DNA of 56,768 bases from CAIPVR01 sp049316905 (GCA_049316905.1 JBMOJH010000011.1:1-56768); one strand, 5' to 3'. Counted from the stretch's first letter, positions 7,982 to 16,694 are shown. A program made the numbers and translations. Notes: generated by a model from the letters alone, not told the origin.

Positions 7982-7988
7982 CGGCGTC

Positions 7989-9854
7989 ATGTCCATGGCC
8001 GCCATGCGGATGATGCACCAGGACCCGGACGACGTGAAGGGTGCCAGGCTCGAGCGTTCGCTCGTGCGCCGCGTGGGCACGTTCGCCCGCCCGTACCGGG
8101 TGCAGCTCATCGGGTTCGTGCTGATGATCGCGGCCGGTGCCGGCCTCGCGCTGGTGCCGCCGCTGCTCTTCCGCACGATCATCGACACCGCGCTGCCGCA
8201 GAAGGACACCGCGCTGTTGGTGGAGCTCGCGCTCGTCGTGGTCGGGGCCGCGGTGGCGGGCGCCGTGGTGCAGCTCCTCGAGCGCCGTTGGTCGGCCCGC
8301 ATCGGTGAAGGACTGATCTACGACCTCCGCAAGGCGCTGTTCGACCACGTCCAGCGCATGCCCATGCAGTTCTTCACCCGCTCCCAGACCGGGGCGCTCG
8401 TGAGCCGGCTGAACAACGACGTCATCGGTGCCCAGCGGGCCCTCACCGGCACGCTGGGCACCGTGGTGTCGAACGTGATCACGCTCGGCGCCACGCTCGT
8501 GGCGATGATCGCCCTCGACTGGCGCATCACCCTGGTGGCGGTCCTTCTCCTCCCGCTGTTCCTCTTCCCGTCCAAGCGGGTGGGCCGCAAGCTCCAGGGC
8601 ATGACCCGCGACTCGATGCAGCTGAACGCTGGCATGAACGCCCAGATGACCGAACGCTTCGGTGTGGCGGGCGCGCAGCTGGTGAAGCTGTTCGGCGACC
8701 ACGACCGCGAGACCGCCGAGTTCGGCGACAAGGCCGGCCAGGTGCGCGACATCGGCATCCGTACCGCGATGTACTCACGGTTCTTCCTCGTGATGATGGG
8801 CCTCGTCGGCGCGATCGGCACCGCTGCGGTGTACCTGCTCGGCGGCCTGCAGGTGATCAACGGGGCCATCACCATCGGCACGCTGGTGGCCCTGACCGCG
8901 CTCGTCGTGCGGATCTACGACCCGCTCACGTCGCTGACGAACGCCCGGGTCGACGTGATGAGCGCGTTCGTGAGCTTCGAGCGGGTGTTCGAGGTGCTCG
9001 ACTCGCCGAACCCCGTGGCCGACCTGACCGACGCGACGGACCTCCCGCACCCCGCCGGCCGGATCACCTTCGACCACGTCTCGTTCCGCTACCCCGCCGC
9101 GGGAGAGGGGACCATCGCGTCGCTCGAGACCGGGGCGCCGGAGATCGACCTCCCCGGCGGACCGCCGGTGGTGCTCCACGACATCTCGCTCGACATCGCA
9201 CCGGGCAGCACCGTCGCGCTGGTCGGCCCGTCGGGCGCGGGGAAGTCGACGCTGGTGTCGCTCATCCCCCGCCTCTACGACGTCACGTCGGGGTCGGTGC
9301 AGGTGGACGGACAGGACGTACGCGACGTGTCGCAGGCCAGCCTGCGGCGTGCGATCGGCGTGGTGAGCCAGGACCCGCACCTGTTCCATGCGACCGTCGG
9401 CGAGAACCTGCGTTACGCCCGGCCCGACGCCACCGACGCCGAGCTGCGGCGGGCCTGCGCCCATGCCCGGGTCCTCGACGTGATCGAGCGGCTGCCCAAC
9501 GGCTTCGACACGATGGTCGGCGAGCGCGGCTACCGGCTCTCGGGCGGTGAGAAGCAGCGCCTCGCCATCGCCCGGATGCTGCTCAAGGACCCGGCGATCG
9601 TGATCCTCGACGAGGCCACTTCCTCGCTCGACACCGAGAACGAGGCCGCGGTGCAGGCCGCGCTCGCCGAGGCGCTCGAGGGACGCACCGCGGTGGTGAT
9701 CGCACACCGGCTCTCCACGATCACCGGCGCCGACCAGATCGTGGTGCTGGAGGAGGGTCGGGTCGTGCAGACCGGGCGCCACCACGAGCTGCTCGAGCAG
9801 GGCGGCCTCTACGCGGACCTGTACCGGGTGCTGGTGGGCGCCGAGCCGGTCTGA
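7989..9854 (+). CDS. ABC exporter, fused permease and ATPase (MsbA/MdlB type)
   Basis: A 621-residue half-transporter that would act as a dimer. The membrane domain covers residues 30-325 with six predicted helices. The ATPase domain covers about 345-615, with Walker A GPSGAGKST near 412, signature LSGGEKQRLAIARM near 518, Walker B VILDEATSS and the H-loop histidine in VIAHRLSTI. An insert between the first ATPase strand and Walker A, around residues 372-395, is Gly/Pro-rich and slightly longer than usual. It is a single gene divergent from uppP. The substrate may be a lipid, drug or peptide and cannot be told. Confidence 0.92.
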   Translation: MSMAAMRMMHQDPDDVKGARLERSLVRRVGTFARPYRVQLIGFVLMIAAGAGLALVPPLLFRTIIDTALPQKDTALLVELALVVVGAAVAGAVVQLLERRWSARIGEGLIYDLRKALFDHVQRMPMQFFTRSQTGALVSRLNNDVIGAQRALTGTLGTVVSNVITLGATLVAMIALDWRITLVAVLLLPLFLFPSKRVGRKLQGMTRDSMQLNAGMNAQMTERFGVAGAQLVKLFGDHDRETAEFGDKAGQVRDIGIRTAMYSRFFLVMMGLVGAIGTAAVYLLGGLQVINGAITIGTLVALTALVVRIYDPLTSLTNARVDVMSAFVSFERVFEVLDSPNPVADLTDATDLPHPAGRITFDHVSFRYPAAGEGTIASLETGAPEIDLPGGPPVVLHDISLDIAPGSTVALVGPSGAGKSTLVSLIPRLYDVTSGSVQVDGQDVRDVSQASLRRAIGVVSQDPHLFHATVGENLRYARPDATDAELRRACAHARVLDVIERLPNGFDTMVGERGYRLSGGEKQRLAIARMLLKDPAIVILDEATSSLDTENEAAVQAALAEALEGRTAVVIAHRLSTITGADQIVVLEEGRVVQTGRHHELLEQGGLYADLYRVLVGAEPV

Positions 9855-9860
9855 ACCGGT

Positions 9861-10325
9861 TCAGGGCGTGAGGTGGTGCGTCACCTCACGGCCCCACCGG
9901 TGCACCCGGTGGAACCACGACGCGTCCTCCATGAACATCATCGGGCAGGCGCCGTCCACCACCTCCACGCCGTGATCCCGGCACAGCGCCACGGCCTCCT
10001 CGGTCGCCGACGAGGGTCCGGCGCCCTTGTGGAGCCAGACCCTCGGGACCCCGTGGTCGACCAGCTCCTGCACCACCCCCGCCGCGGCATCGGGCGGCAC
10101 CATCACCACCGCGCCGTCGAGGTCCTCGGGCAGGTCGGCCACCGCGGCCACGCACGGGTCGCCGTCCACCTCCTCCGCGTGGGGATTCACCGGGAACAGC
10201 GTGTAGCCGTGCCCCTTCAGCTCCCGGTACACCGAGGCCGAGAACTGCGCGGGGTCGTGGGACACGCCCACGAAGGCCAGCCGATCCTGGGCCAGGAAGT
10301 CGTCCACCAGTGCTCTGCTCACCAT
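9861..10325 (-). CDS. CoA-binding domain protein (YccU-like)
   Basis: A 154-residue single-domain Rossmann-type protein. It has LAFVGVSHDPAQFSASVYREL at the N-terminus (GxSxxxxxxS nucleotide loop), FPVNPHAEEVDG, and a WLHKGAG segment. This matches the YccU/CoA_binding_2 family, which is structurally related to succinyl-CoA synthetase alpha and binds CoA. Its physiological role is unknown. The ATG at 10325 is chosen over the upstream in-frame GTG because GGAGG lies 8 nt before it. It is convergent with the ABC exporter. Confidence 0.85.
   Translation of the reverse strand: MVSRALVDDFLAQDRLAFVGVSHDPAQFSASVYRELKGHGYTLFPVNPHAEEVDGDPCVAAVADLPEDLDGAVVMVPPDAAAGVVQELVDHGVPRVWLHKGAGPSSATEEAVALCRDHGVEVVDGACPMMFMEDASWFHRVHRWGREVTHHLTP
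9868..9889. terminator. Hairpin terminator
   Basis: An 8-bp perfect stem (GTGAGGTG / CACCTCAC) with loop GTGCGT. It overlaps the last codons of the CoA-binding gene and lies just downstream of the ABC exporter stop. Confidence 0.5.
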
Positions 10326-10442
10326 GGTCGTCACCTCCGGTCGGGTTCCACCTCCATCGCGCTCCTCCCCCGCCGTCCGGTCAAGGCGTCACCCGTCACC
10401 CCTCCGTACCCTCCCGTGGACGGGGACGGGGGTCGATCCCTC

Positions 10443-10448
10443 TAGGGT
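10443..10448 (+). promoter_or_regulatory. -10 box TAGGGT of the stress-protein/xseAB run
   Basis: TAGGGT lies about 32 nt before the GTG at 10481, with GGGAGG as ribosome site in the leader. No convincing -35 box was seen. Confidence 0.4.
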
Positions 10449-10480
10449 GGACCGGTCCGCCGCTACGGGAGGTCCCCCAC

Positions 10481-10975
10481 GTGCACGCAGTGATCGCCAC
10501 CGACGGCTCCGAGGTGTCGCTCGACGCCGGTCGTAAGGCCGTGGAGCTCCTCCGACCCACCCGGATCACCCTGCTCACCGTGGCCGACACCTCCATCGCC
10601 GAGGACTCCGGCGCCGGCGGTTTCGAGGGCAACCTCCTGAGCCCGGAGGAGTCGGACAAGGCCCGCAGCGCGATCCTCGACGAGGGGCGCGACGAGCTCG
10701 ACGCCACGGTGACCGCGATCGGAGCGGACCCGTCGATCGTGGACCGCAAGCTCGTGGAGGGCGCGTCGGGCCAGATGATCGTGCACGTGGCCGAGGAGGT
10801 CGGCGCGGACGTCATCGTGGTGGGCTCGCACGGCCGCGGCTGGTTCAAGCGCATGGTGATCGGCTCGGTCAGCGAGTACGTCGTGCACCACAGCCGGTGT
10901 GCGGTGCTGGTGGTGCGCCACGACGAGCAGGCCGAACCGGCGGAGGCCGACGCATCCGCGGATGCCGGGAGCTGA
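10481..10975 (+). CDS. Universal stress protein (UspA family)
   Basis: A 164-residue protein with the UspA fold. VIATDGSEVS comes at the start, and the C-terminal ATP-binding signature VVGSHGRGWFKRMVIGSVSEYVV fits G-x2-G-x9-G-S. It is therefore the ATP-binding subtype. A GTG start follows GGGAGG by about 8 nt. The TGA is in the same frame as the following xseA frame, and the last codons of this gene carry the ribosome site that seems to serve xseA. The role is inferred as a general stress response, and the co-transcription with exonuclease VII would be unusual. Confidence 0.9.
   Translation: MHAVIATDGSEVSLDAGRKAVELLRPTRITLLTVADTSIAEDSGAGGFEGNLLSPEESDKARSAILDEGRDELDATVTAIGADPSIVDRKLVEGASGQMIVHVAEEVGADVIVVGSHGRGWFKRMVIGSVSEYVVHHSRCAVLVVRHDEQAEPAEADASADAGS
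10967..10971 (+). promoter_or_regulatory. Shine-Dalgarno site deciding the xseA start
   Basis: GGGAG lies inside the last codons of the stress-protein gene. It stands exactly 7 nt before the ATC at 10979, and no ATG, GTG or TTG is available near it. Confidence 0.5.
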
Positions 10976-10978
10976 CCG

Positions 10979-12235
10979 ATCGACGCCCCCACCTGGTCGG
11001 TCGGCGAGCTGCACGAGGCCGTCAACGGCCTGCTCGACCACGTCTTCGAGGGCGGCGCGTGGGTGGAGGGTGAGGTCCGGAACCTGACCCGGGCCCGGAG
11101 CGGCCACGTCTACTTCGACCTCGTCGACGGCGATCACGACGGCCACGACGCGACCCGCCCCAAGCTGGCGGTCACGCTGTTCCAGTCCAACAAGGAGCGG
11201 GTGAACGAGAGCCTGCGGGCCGCGGGCGGTGCGGTCCGCATGACCGACGGGGTGCGCCTGCGCATCGGCGGACGGCTCGGCACCTACCCGGCGCGCAGCA
11301 CCCTGCAGCTGGTGATGGACCGCATCGACCCGGCCTTCACCCTCGGCGTGCTCGGTCAGGACCGGGCCCGTCTGCTCCGCGCGCTGGAGGACGACGGGCT
11401 GCTCCGGGCCAACGCGGGGGCGCACCTGACCGCCCTGCCCCTGCACGTGGCGCTCGTGACCGCCCGGGGCAGCGCCGCGCAGGCCGACGCCCTCGACGAG
11501 CTCCGCCGCTCCGGCTTCGCCTTCCGGGTCCGGTTCCTCGATGCCCGCACCCAGGGCCCCGAGGCGGAGGGCGAACTCGTCGCCGCGCTGCACACCGCCG
11601 CGGCGCTCGGCGTGGACGTGGTCCTGCTGGTCCGGGGCGGCGGCGCAGCCACCGACCTGGCCGCGTTCGACGGCGAGCGACTGGCCCGCGCCATCGCCGC
11701 CAGCCCGGTCCCGGTGGTGACGGGCATCGGCCACGAGACCGACCGCAGCGTGGCCGACGAGGTGGCGCACACCGCCCACAAGACCCCCACCGCCGCGGCG
11801 GGCGCGCTCGTCCGTGCGGTGGAGCGGGCCCGCGCGGAGGTCCACGACCGCGCCGCGGCCGTGGCGGCCGCCACCTCGGGCCGCCTGGCCCGGGCGCGGC
11901 GCGACCTCGAACGCCACGCGCACCGCTGCGGCAGCGCCGCCGGTCGGTCGCTCGACCACGCAGCGCTCCGGGTGGCGCACGCGACGGACCGGGTGGCCGG
12001 AGCGGCACCGCGGGCGCTCGCGCTCGGCGCCGAACGCCTCGACGGCCTGGCCGCCCGCGCCCACGCCCACGACCCCGCCGTGGCGCTCGCGCGGGGCTGG
12101 AGCATCACCCGGCGGGCGGACGGCACCGTGGTGCGCCGCGTGGCGGAGGTGGGAGCCGGCGACGTGCTGCGCACCACCGTGGCCGACGGCGCGATCGAGT
12201 CGGTGGTCGCCGCGGAGCCCGACCCCACGGGATGA
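10979..12235 (+). CDS. xseA: Exodeoxyribonuclease VII large subunit, apparent ATC start
   Basis: A 418-residue subunit of the single-strand-specific nuclease. The N-terminal OB-fold carries TWSVGELHEAV and the conserved VEGEVRNLTRARSGHVYFDL stretch. The catalytic domain follows, with RGGGAATDLAAFD and TGIGHETDRSVADEVAHTAHKTPTAAA. A coiled-coil C-terminal region ends in ARGWSITRR. The first standard start codon in frame is the GTG at 11063, which would cut 28 residues from the OB-fold, including the near-universal WSVGEL. The frame is open back to the stress-protein TGA. The only plausible start there is ATC at 10979, with a Shine-Dalgarno at ideal spacing. xseB follows after 7 bp. Confidence 0.85.
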   Translation: MDAPTWSVGELHEAVNGLLDHVFEGGAWVEGEVRNLTRARSGHVYFDLVDGDHDGHDATRPKLAVTLFQSNKERVNESLRAAGGAVRMTDGVRLRIGGRLGTYPARSTLQLVMDRIDPAFTLGVLGQDRARLLRALEDDGLLRANAGAHLTALPLHVALVTARGSAAQADALDELRRSGFAFRVRFLDARTQGPEAEGELVAALHTAAALGVDVVLLVRGGGAATDLAAFDGERLARAIAASPVPVVTGIGHETDRSVADEVAHTAHKTPTAAAGALVRAVERARAEVHDRAAAVAAATSGRLARARRDLERHAHRCGSAAGRSLDHAALRVAHATDRVAGAAPRALALGAERLDGLAARAHAHDPAVALARGWSITRRADGTVVRRVAEVGAGDVLRTTVADGAIESVVAAEPDPTG

Positions 12236-12242
12236 TGGGGAC

Positions 12243-12530
12243 ATGACCGCCGGACCGCCCGATCCGCAGGACCCCACCGTCGACTCCGGCCCGGGCTTCG
12301 ACGAGGCCCTGGCGGAGCTCGAGGGCATCGTCGCCGAGCTCGAGTCCGACCGCCTCGAGGTGGACCAGCTCGCGGCCCGGGTCGAACGGGCCGCAGAGCT
12401 GGTGCGTACCTGCCGGGAACGGATCGACGGCACCCGGCTGCAGGTGGACGAGATCCTCGAGCGACTCACCGACGACCCCTCTCGCGACGGCCCCTCCACC
12501 GACGACGGGGACCCGGCGGGCGACGGGTAG
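12243..12530 (+). CDS. xseB: Exodeoxyribonuclease VII small subunit
   Basis: A 95-residue protein with the XseB core FDEALAELEGIVAELESD near residues 20-37, followed by heptad-like helices. XseB chains wrap around the XseA coiled coil. It lies 7 bp after xseA, the standard order. About 17 extra acidic residues precede the core and about 20 disordered Asp/Gly residues follow it. The TAG stop is itself part of a -10 box (TAGCTT) for the next gene. Confidence 0.9.
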   Translation: MTAGPPDPQDPTVDSGPGFDEALAELEGIVAELESDRLEVDQLAARVERAAELVRTCRERIDGTRLQVDEILERLTDDPSRDGPSTDDGDPAGDG

Positions 12531-12533
12531 CTT
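12528..12533 (+). promoter_or_regulatory. -10 box TAGCTT of the TetR gene
   Basis: TAGCTT includes the xseB stop codon and ends 6 nt before the ATG at 12540. Confidence 0.4.
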
Positions 12534-12539
12534 CCGGCC

Positions 12540-13190
12540 ATGACCCCGCCCCGCCGGGAGGCACTGACGCGAGCGGCCATCGTGGGGGCGGCCCGCGACA
12601 TGCTCCGCACCACCGAGCTCGACGACCTGTCGCTGCGCAAGCTCGCCTCCACCCTGGGGGTCACCGCCCCCGCCCTCTACGCCCATGTGGAGGACAAGGA
12701 GGACCTGCTGCAGGCCGTGGCGGAGACCGGATTCCGCGACCTCCTGACGCGGCTCGAGCGCGTGAGCGGCGACCCGCTCGAGCGCCTGCGCGGCTACGGC
12801 CGGGCCTACGTGGAGCAGGCGCTCGCGGATCCCGAGGTGTTCCGCGTGATGTTCCTCTACCGACCCGCCGCGCTCGACGTGCCGGGCGTGGACAACGCGC
12901 TCGACGCCGCCACCGAGGCGTTCTCGCGGCCCGACGAGGCGGTGCGCGAGGCGATCGCCGTCGGGGCGATCCACCCCGACCGGGATCCCGCCCGGGTGGC
13001 CCTGGTGCTGTGGACCACGGCCCACGGTTGCGCCACCGTGCTGCTGCTGGGCGCCCGCGAGGGCGAGGTCATCGTGCCGGAGGGGATGGACGCCCTCGTC
13101 GACGACGTGCTCGACGTGACGTTGGCCGGACTCGCCCTCCCGCCGGGTGCCGGCACGGACGCCCCGGTGGGTCAGTCCACCTCGGCGTAG
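12540..13190 (+). CDS. TetR-family transcriptional regulator
   Basis: A 216-residue one-component regulator. The N-terminal helix-turn-helix is clear: IVGAARDMLRTT...LSLRKLASTLGVTAPALYAHVEDKEDLL, residues 14-62. The C-terminal ligand domain, including YVEQALADPEVFRVMFLYRP, resembles the TetR_C/WHG type. It is convergent with the alpha/beta hydrolase pair, overlapping the first by 19 bp at the 3' ends. The target and ligand are unknown; the hydrolases are obvious candidates but no operator was recognised near them. Confidence 0.9.
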   Translation: MTPPRREALTRAAIVGAARDMLRTTELDDLSLRKLASTLGVTAPALYAHVEDKEDLLQAVAETGFRDLLTRLERVSGDPLERLRGYGRAYVEQALADPEVFRVMFLYRPAALDVPGVDNALDAATEAFSRPDEAVREAIAVGAIHPDRDPARVALVLWTTAHGCATVLLLGAREGEVIVPEGMDALVDDVLDVTLAGLALPPGAGTDAPVGQSTSA

Positions 13191-13828
13191 CGGGCCAGGC
13201 CCTCCGCCACGGTCCCCTCGACCACGCCCGGCTCGGCGAGCACCGCGGTCAGCCATTCGGGTCGGACGGCGGCCGTGACGAACAGCGGGGTGTCGAGCGG
13301 CGACGACTCCGTGACGAACCGGGCGAACGTCTGGGCGTAGTCGGGCGGACGGACGTCGCGCGACAGCTCCAGCAGCGCGAACGGGTCGGGCGGCGCCACG
13401 GCCAGCGGCCCCGGGTGGGGCAGCGACGGCGAACCCGGGTGCACCCCGCCGCCGGCGAGGCCGGGCCCGTCGGCGAGCACCACACCCCGGACCGCGTCGG
13501 GTCGGGCGGCGGCCACGAGGAGGCCGATGTAGGCGCCCAGGCCGCGGCCGAGAATGGTGACCGCGCCGAGACGGCCCAGGGCGGCGTCCGCGTCGCCGAC
13601 CAGGATCTCCGACGTGTAGCCGCCGCCGACCGGCACGGTGGAGCGGCCGTGGCCGGTGAAGTCGAGACCGAACACCGGGCCGGGCCACTCCACCCAGGCC
13701 GGCACCGCGGCGGGCGTGCGCTCGCCGAGGCCGTGCAGCAGCAGGAGGGGTCTCCCCGAGCCGTCGGCCAGTTGGTGCAGGGCGAGGCTGATCCGGTTGT
13801 GCTGCAGGAACTCCACGTCGTCACTCAT
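13172..13828 (-). CDS. Alpha/beta hydrolase (short)
   Basis: A 218-residue alpha/beta-hydrolase-fold protein with LLLLHGLGER (oxyanion-hole HG, residues 24-33) and DFTGHGRS. The nucleophile elbow position reads GRGLGAY, with Gly where the catalytic Ser is expected in GxSxG, so catalysis is doubtful. The ATG overlaps the TGA of the preceding hydrolase gene (ATGA, 4 bp), so the two are co-translated and may cooperate. It could be a catalytically dead partner or use another nucleophile. The 3' end overlaps the convergent TetR gene. Confidence 0.7.
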   Translation of the reverse strand: MSDDVEFLQHNRISLALHQLADGSGRPLLLLHGLGERTPAAVPAWVEWPGPVFGLDFTGHGRSTVPVGGGYTSEILVGDADAALGRLGAVTILGRGLGAYIGLLVAAARPDAVRGVVLADGPGLAGGGVHPGSPSLPHPGPLAVAPPDPFALLELSRDVRPPDYAQTFARFVTESSPLDTPLFVTAAVRPEWLTAVLAEPGVVEGTVAEGLARYAEVD

Positions 13829-14751
13829 GCGCCGCACCCGGCCAGGAAGTCGAGCACCAGGTCCGCGACCCCTTGCGGCTGCTCGATGTGCACGAAATGG
13901 CCCACGCCCTCGAGGGCGACGAACTCGGCCCGGGGTGGCAGGTACGGCTCCACGTCGACCGGCCGTGTGCCCCAGCCCATCACCTCGAGCTCGAGGCCGA
14001 GGACGCCCAGGAACGGCGCGCCGACGCCGGGGAGACGCAGCATCGACCACTCCGGTCGCCATGGGCCGAAACCGCCGAGGCGCAGGGTGGGGTCGATCTT
14101 CCAGCGCCAGCCGTCGTCGGAGCGTGTGGCGCCCACGCTCACCAGGTAGCGGAGCCACGCCGGGTCCAGCCGAGGGTTCATGCGGCCCCGCCGCTCGGCG
14201 AGCTCCTCCAACGTGCCCGGCCGACGCGTGCGGCCCACCAGGGTGCGGCGGTGGTCGAGCCACGCCTCCATCTCGCGCCGCAGCATCCGGGTGCGCTCGT
14301 GCTCGGCCACGTCGGACATGGCCCCCCGGCTCGGCAGGCCGTCCAGGTTCACGAGCGCGCTCACCCGGTGGGGCAGCGCGTTGGCCAGGTGCATCATCAG
14401 GCTGCCGCCCTTGGAGTGCCCGGCGAACACCACCGGCTCGGGCCCGAGCGAGTCGAGCACGCTCACCGCGTCGCGCAGGTCGGCCTCCCAGCTGTACAGC
14501 CCGGCGCGGTCGGAGTCGCCGTGGCCCCGCTGGTCCCAGCTCACCACCCGCCGGCCCCCGGCCGCGAGGAGCGGGGCGAACACGTTGAGCGTCTCCGCGA
14601 AGTCGAACCCGCCGTGGGCCATCACCAGCGGCGGTGCGTCGGGGTCGCCCCACTCGGCGACCGACAACGACAACCCGGTCGAGTCGACGGTCCGCCTGCG
14701 GTCCGGCCGACGGGCACCCGGGTACGTCACCTCGTGCTCGTGGCTGTTCAC
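13825..14751 (-). CDS. Alpha/beta hydrolase
   Basis: A 308-residue hydrolase. LVMAHGGFDF carries the oxyanion-hole HG, SWDQRGHGDSD follows, the nucleophile elbow is GHSKGGS with Ser as nucleophile, and VGHFVHIEQP near the C-terminus supplies the catalytic His. A conserved Asp is expected in between. It resembles esterases, epoxide hydrolases and C-C hydrolases; the substrate is unknown. The GTG at 14751 is chosen because GAGG lies 9 nt upstream; an open frame continues to 14868 without protein-like sequence. It is followed with 4-bp overlap by a second hydrolase that lacks the catalytic Ser. Confidence 0.82.
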   Translation of the reverse strand: MNSHEHEVTYPGARRPDRRRTVDSTGLSLSVAEWGDPDAPPLVMAHGGFDFAETLNVFAPLLAAGGRRVVSWDQRGHGDSDRAGLYSWEADLRDAVSVLDSLGPEPVVFAGHSKGGSLMMHLANALPHRVSALVNLDGLPSRGAMSDVAEHERTRMLRREMEAWLDHRRTLVGRTRRPGTLEELAERRGRMNPRLDPAWLRYLVSVGATRSDDGWRWKIDPTLRLGGFGPWRPEWSMLRLPGVGAPFLGVLGLELEVMGWGTRPVDVEPYLPPRAEFVALEGVGHFVHIEQPQGVADLVLDFLAGCGA

Positions 14752-14843
14752 CTGCGCGGACCTCGGTCGTGGGCGGAGGCCGCATCGTACGGCGCCGCGG
14801 ACGGCCCCTGCGGACCACGCGCCGTTTCGGGGACGCCCGTCAG

Positions 14844-14849
14844 TAGGGT
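14844..14849 (+). promoter_or_regulatory. -10 box TAGGGT of the NarL-type two-component operon
   Basis: TAGGGT in the divergent intergenic region, giving a leader of about 45 nt to the GTG at 14904. Confidence 0.35.
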
Positions 14850-14903
14850 GATCCCACGGAGCCGACACCTCGACCCACCGGTCCCGCCCTGACGGGCACC
14901 GCC

Positions 14904-16694
14904 GTGGCGACGGGGCGCAGAGGGGGCCGGACCGTCGAAGGATCGCCGGGCTCCGGCGTGACCGACGCCGTCGCCGCCATCCGCGCCCTGCCCCACGGCG
15001 GCATGGACGACGCCACGCGGCGGATGGACCTGCCGCCCACCGCGCGCGCCGCGGTGTCGCCGGCGATCATGGCCCTGCGGTGGGGCGCCCTCGGCTACGG
15101 ACTGGTCTTCGCCGCCCCGCAGGCGTTCCGAGGCGAATGGTCGGCCGTGCTGGCCACCGCGGTCTGCCTGTTCCTCACCACCTGGCGCACCGTGCTGCCG
15201 GTGCGGCTCGCGTCCACGGACCGGTGGGGCGCCGTGGCGCCGCTGGCCGACGTGGCGGTGGTGGGCCTCGCCGTCGGGGTCGACGGCGGCGTGCAGAGCT
15301 CCTACTTCTTCTGCGTGCTGGCCACGGTGGTGGTCGTCGCCTTCGGGTGGGGTCGCGGCCGCGGAACCATCGGGCTGCTGCTGGCCCTCGCCACCATGGC
15401 ACTCGGCACCGCGTTCGGACCCGTCGGCCTCGCCGCCCAGTGGGACGACCAGCGCGACCTCGGCGCCATCGTGGTGCTGGTGCTCGCCCTGCTCGCCGGG
15501 GTCTTCCTGCGTTCGCGGCTGGTGGAGGACGCCGAGGAGCGCGAGGAGCTCGCCGGCGAGGTCGACCGCCTGTCGGAGGCCAACGACCTGCTCAACCTGC
15601 TCAACCTCGCGGCCCGGACGCTGCCGAGTTCGCTCACGCTCCGGGAGGCCCTCGCCCGGATCCGCACGCAGCTCGGGGCCTCGTTCGATCCCCGCGTGTC
15701 GTGTCTGCTCACGTGGGACGAGCACGCCGAGGAGTGGGTGCCCAAACTGGCCGACGGCTGCGCCCTCCGCCCCGCCTACCGCACCGGCGAGCTACCGGCC
15801 GCACTGGCCCGTGCCCTCGACGCCGCGGACCCGGTGCTGGTCACGGACCTCACGACCGCTCCATCGCCGCCGATCGTGCAGGGGATGGGCAGCGGCATGT
15901 ACCTGCGCCTCGACGCCCGGGACCGCACGATCGGCCTCCTCGGCCTCGAGCACCCGACGATCGGCCACTTCGCCGCAGCCTCGACGCGCACCCTTGCCGG
16001 GCTCGGCGAGGTCCTCGCCCTCACCGTCGACAACGCCCGCTGGTTCGGGCGACTGCGCTCCCTCGGCGCCGAGGAGGAACGGGTCCGCATCGCCCGTGAC
16101 CTGCACGACCGCCTGGGCCAGTGGCTCACCTACATCAGCTTCGAACTGGAGCGGATCCTGTCCACCCGGCCCGAGGACTCCCGTGAGTCCGAGGAGCTGC
16201 AGCGTCTGCACGGCGACGTGCAGGCTGCGATCGACGAGCTGCGCGAGACGCTCCGCCAGCTCCGGTCGGGTGTCAGCGAGGACCGCCCGCTCTCCCAGCT
16301 CGGCGAGGAGATCGTGACGCGCTTCGCGGAGCGGTCCGACGTGGCGGCCAGTTTCACCGCGCTCCACCCCGGCGACCGCCTCCCGGTCCCGGTGGAGAAC
16401 GAGGTGCTGCGGATCCTCCAGGAGGCGCTCACCAACGTGGAGCGTCACGCCAAGGCGGACCGGGTCGACGTGACCTGGGACGTGCGGGGCGGCAACTTCG
16501 AGCTCGTCGTCGCGGACGACGGGCGGGGCTTCGACACGGCCCGCGGCGTGCGGGACTCGGCCTACGGGCTGGTCGGCATGCGCGAGCGCGCGGACGTGAT
16601 CGGGGCCCGACTGACCATCGAGAGCCGGCCGGGACAGGGCACCCAGGTGCGCGTCGCGGCCGGCGTCGACACGACCCAGGAGGTCACGACGTGA
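14904..16694 (+). CDS. Sensor histidine kinase, NarL/DegS type with GAF domain
   Basis: A 596-residue membrane kinase. Five or six hydrophobic segments lie between about 55 and 205. A GAF-like domain follows at about 235-385. The HisKA_3 dimerisation domain has the phospho-His in RIARDLHDRLGQWL at about 400, and the HATPase domain has NEVLRILQEALTNVERHAKA and DDGRGFD, ending with G-x-G motifs. It is the HPK7-type partner of LuxR-family regulators and overlaps its regulator by 4 bp. The GTG start is uncertain, because in-frame starts at 14958 (GTG) and 15003 (ATG) are also possible. The signal is unknown. Confidence 0.88.
   Translation: MATGRRGGRTVEGSPGSGVTDAVAAIRALPHGGMDDATRRMDLPPTARAAVSPAIMALRWGALGYGLVFAAPQAFRGEWSAVLATAVCLFLTTWRTVLPVRLASTDRWGAVAPLADVAVVGLAVGVDGGVQSSYFFCVLATVVVVAFGWGRGRGTIGLLLALATMALGTAFGPVGLAAQWDDQRDLGAIVVLVLALLAGVFLRSRLVEDAEEREELAGEVDRLSEANDLLNLLNLAARTLPSSLTLREALARIRTQLGASFDPRVSCLLTWDEHAEEWVPKLADGCALRPAYRTGELPAALARALDAADPVLVTDLTTAPSPPIVQGMGSGMYLRLDARDRTIGLLGLEHPTIGHFAAASTRTLAGLGEVLALTVDNARWFGRLRSLGAEEERVRIARDLHDRLGQWLTYISFELERILSTRPEDSRESEELQRLHGDVQAAIDELRETLRQLRSGVSEDRPLSQLGEEIVTRFAERSDVAASFTALHPGDRLPVPVENEVLRILQEALTNVERHAKADRVDVTWDVRGGNFELVVADDGRGFDTARGVRDSAYGLVGMRERADVIGARLTIESRPGQGTQVRVAAGVDTTQEVTT

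Noticed and set aside
11063..12235. GTG at 11063 as xseA start
   Set aside because: It would remove the conserved WSVGELHEAV region and has no well-placed ribosome site.
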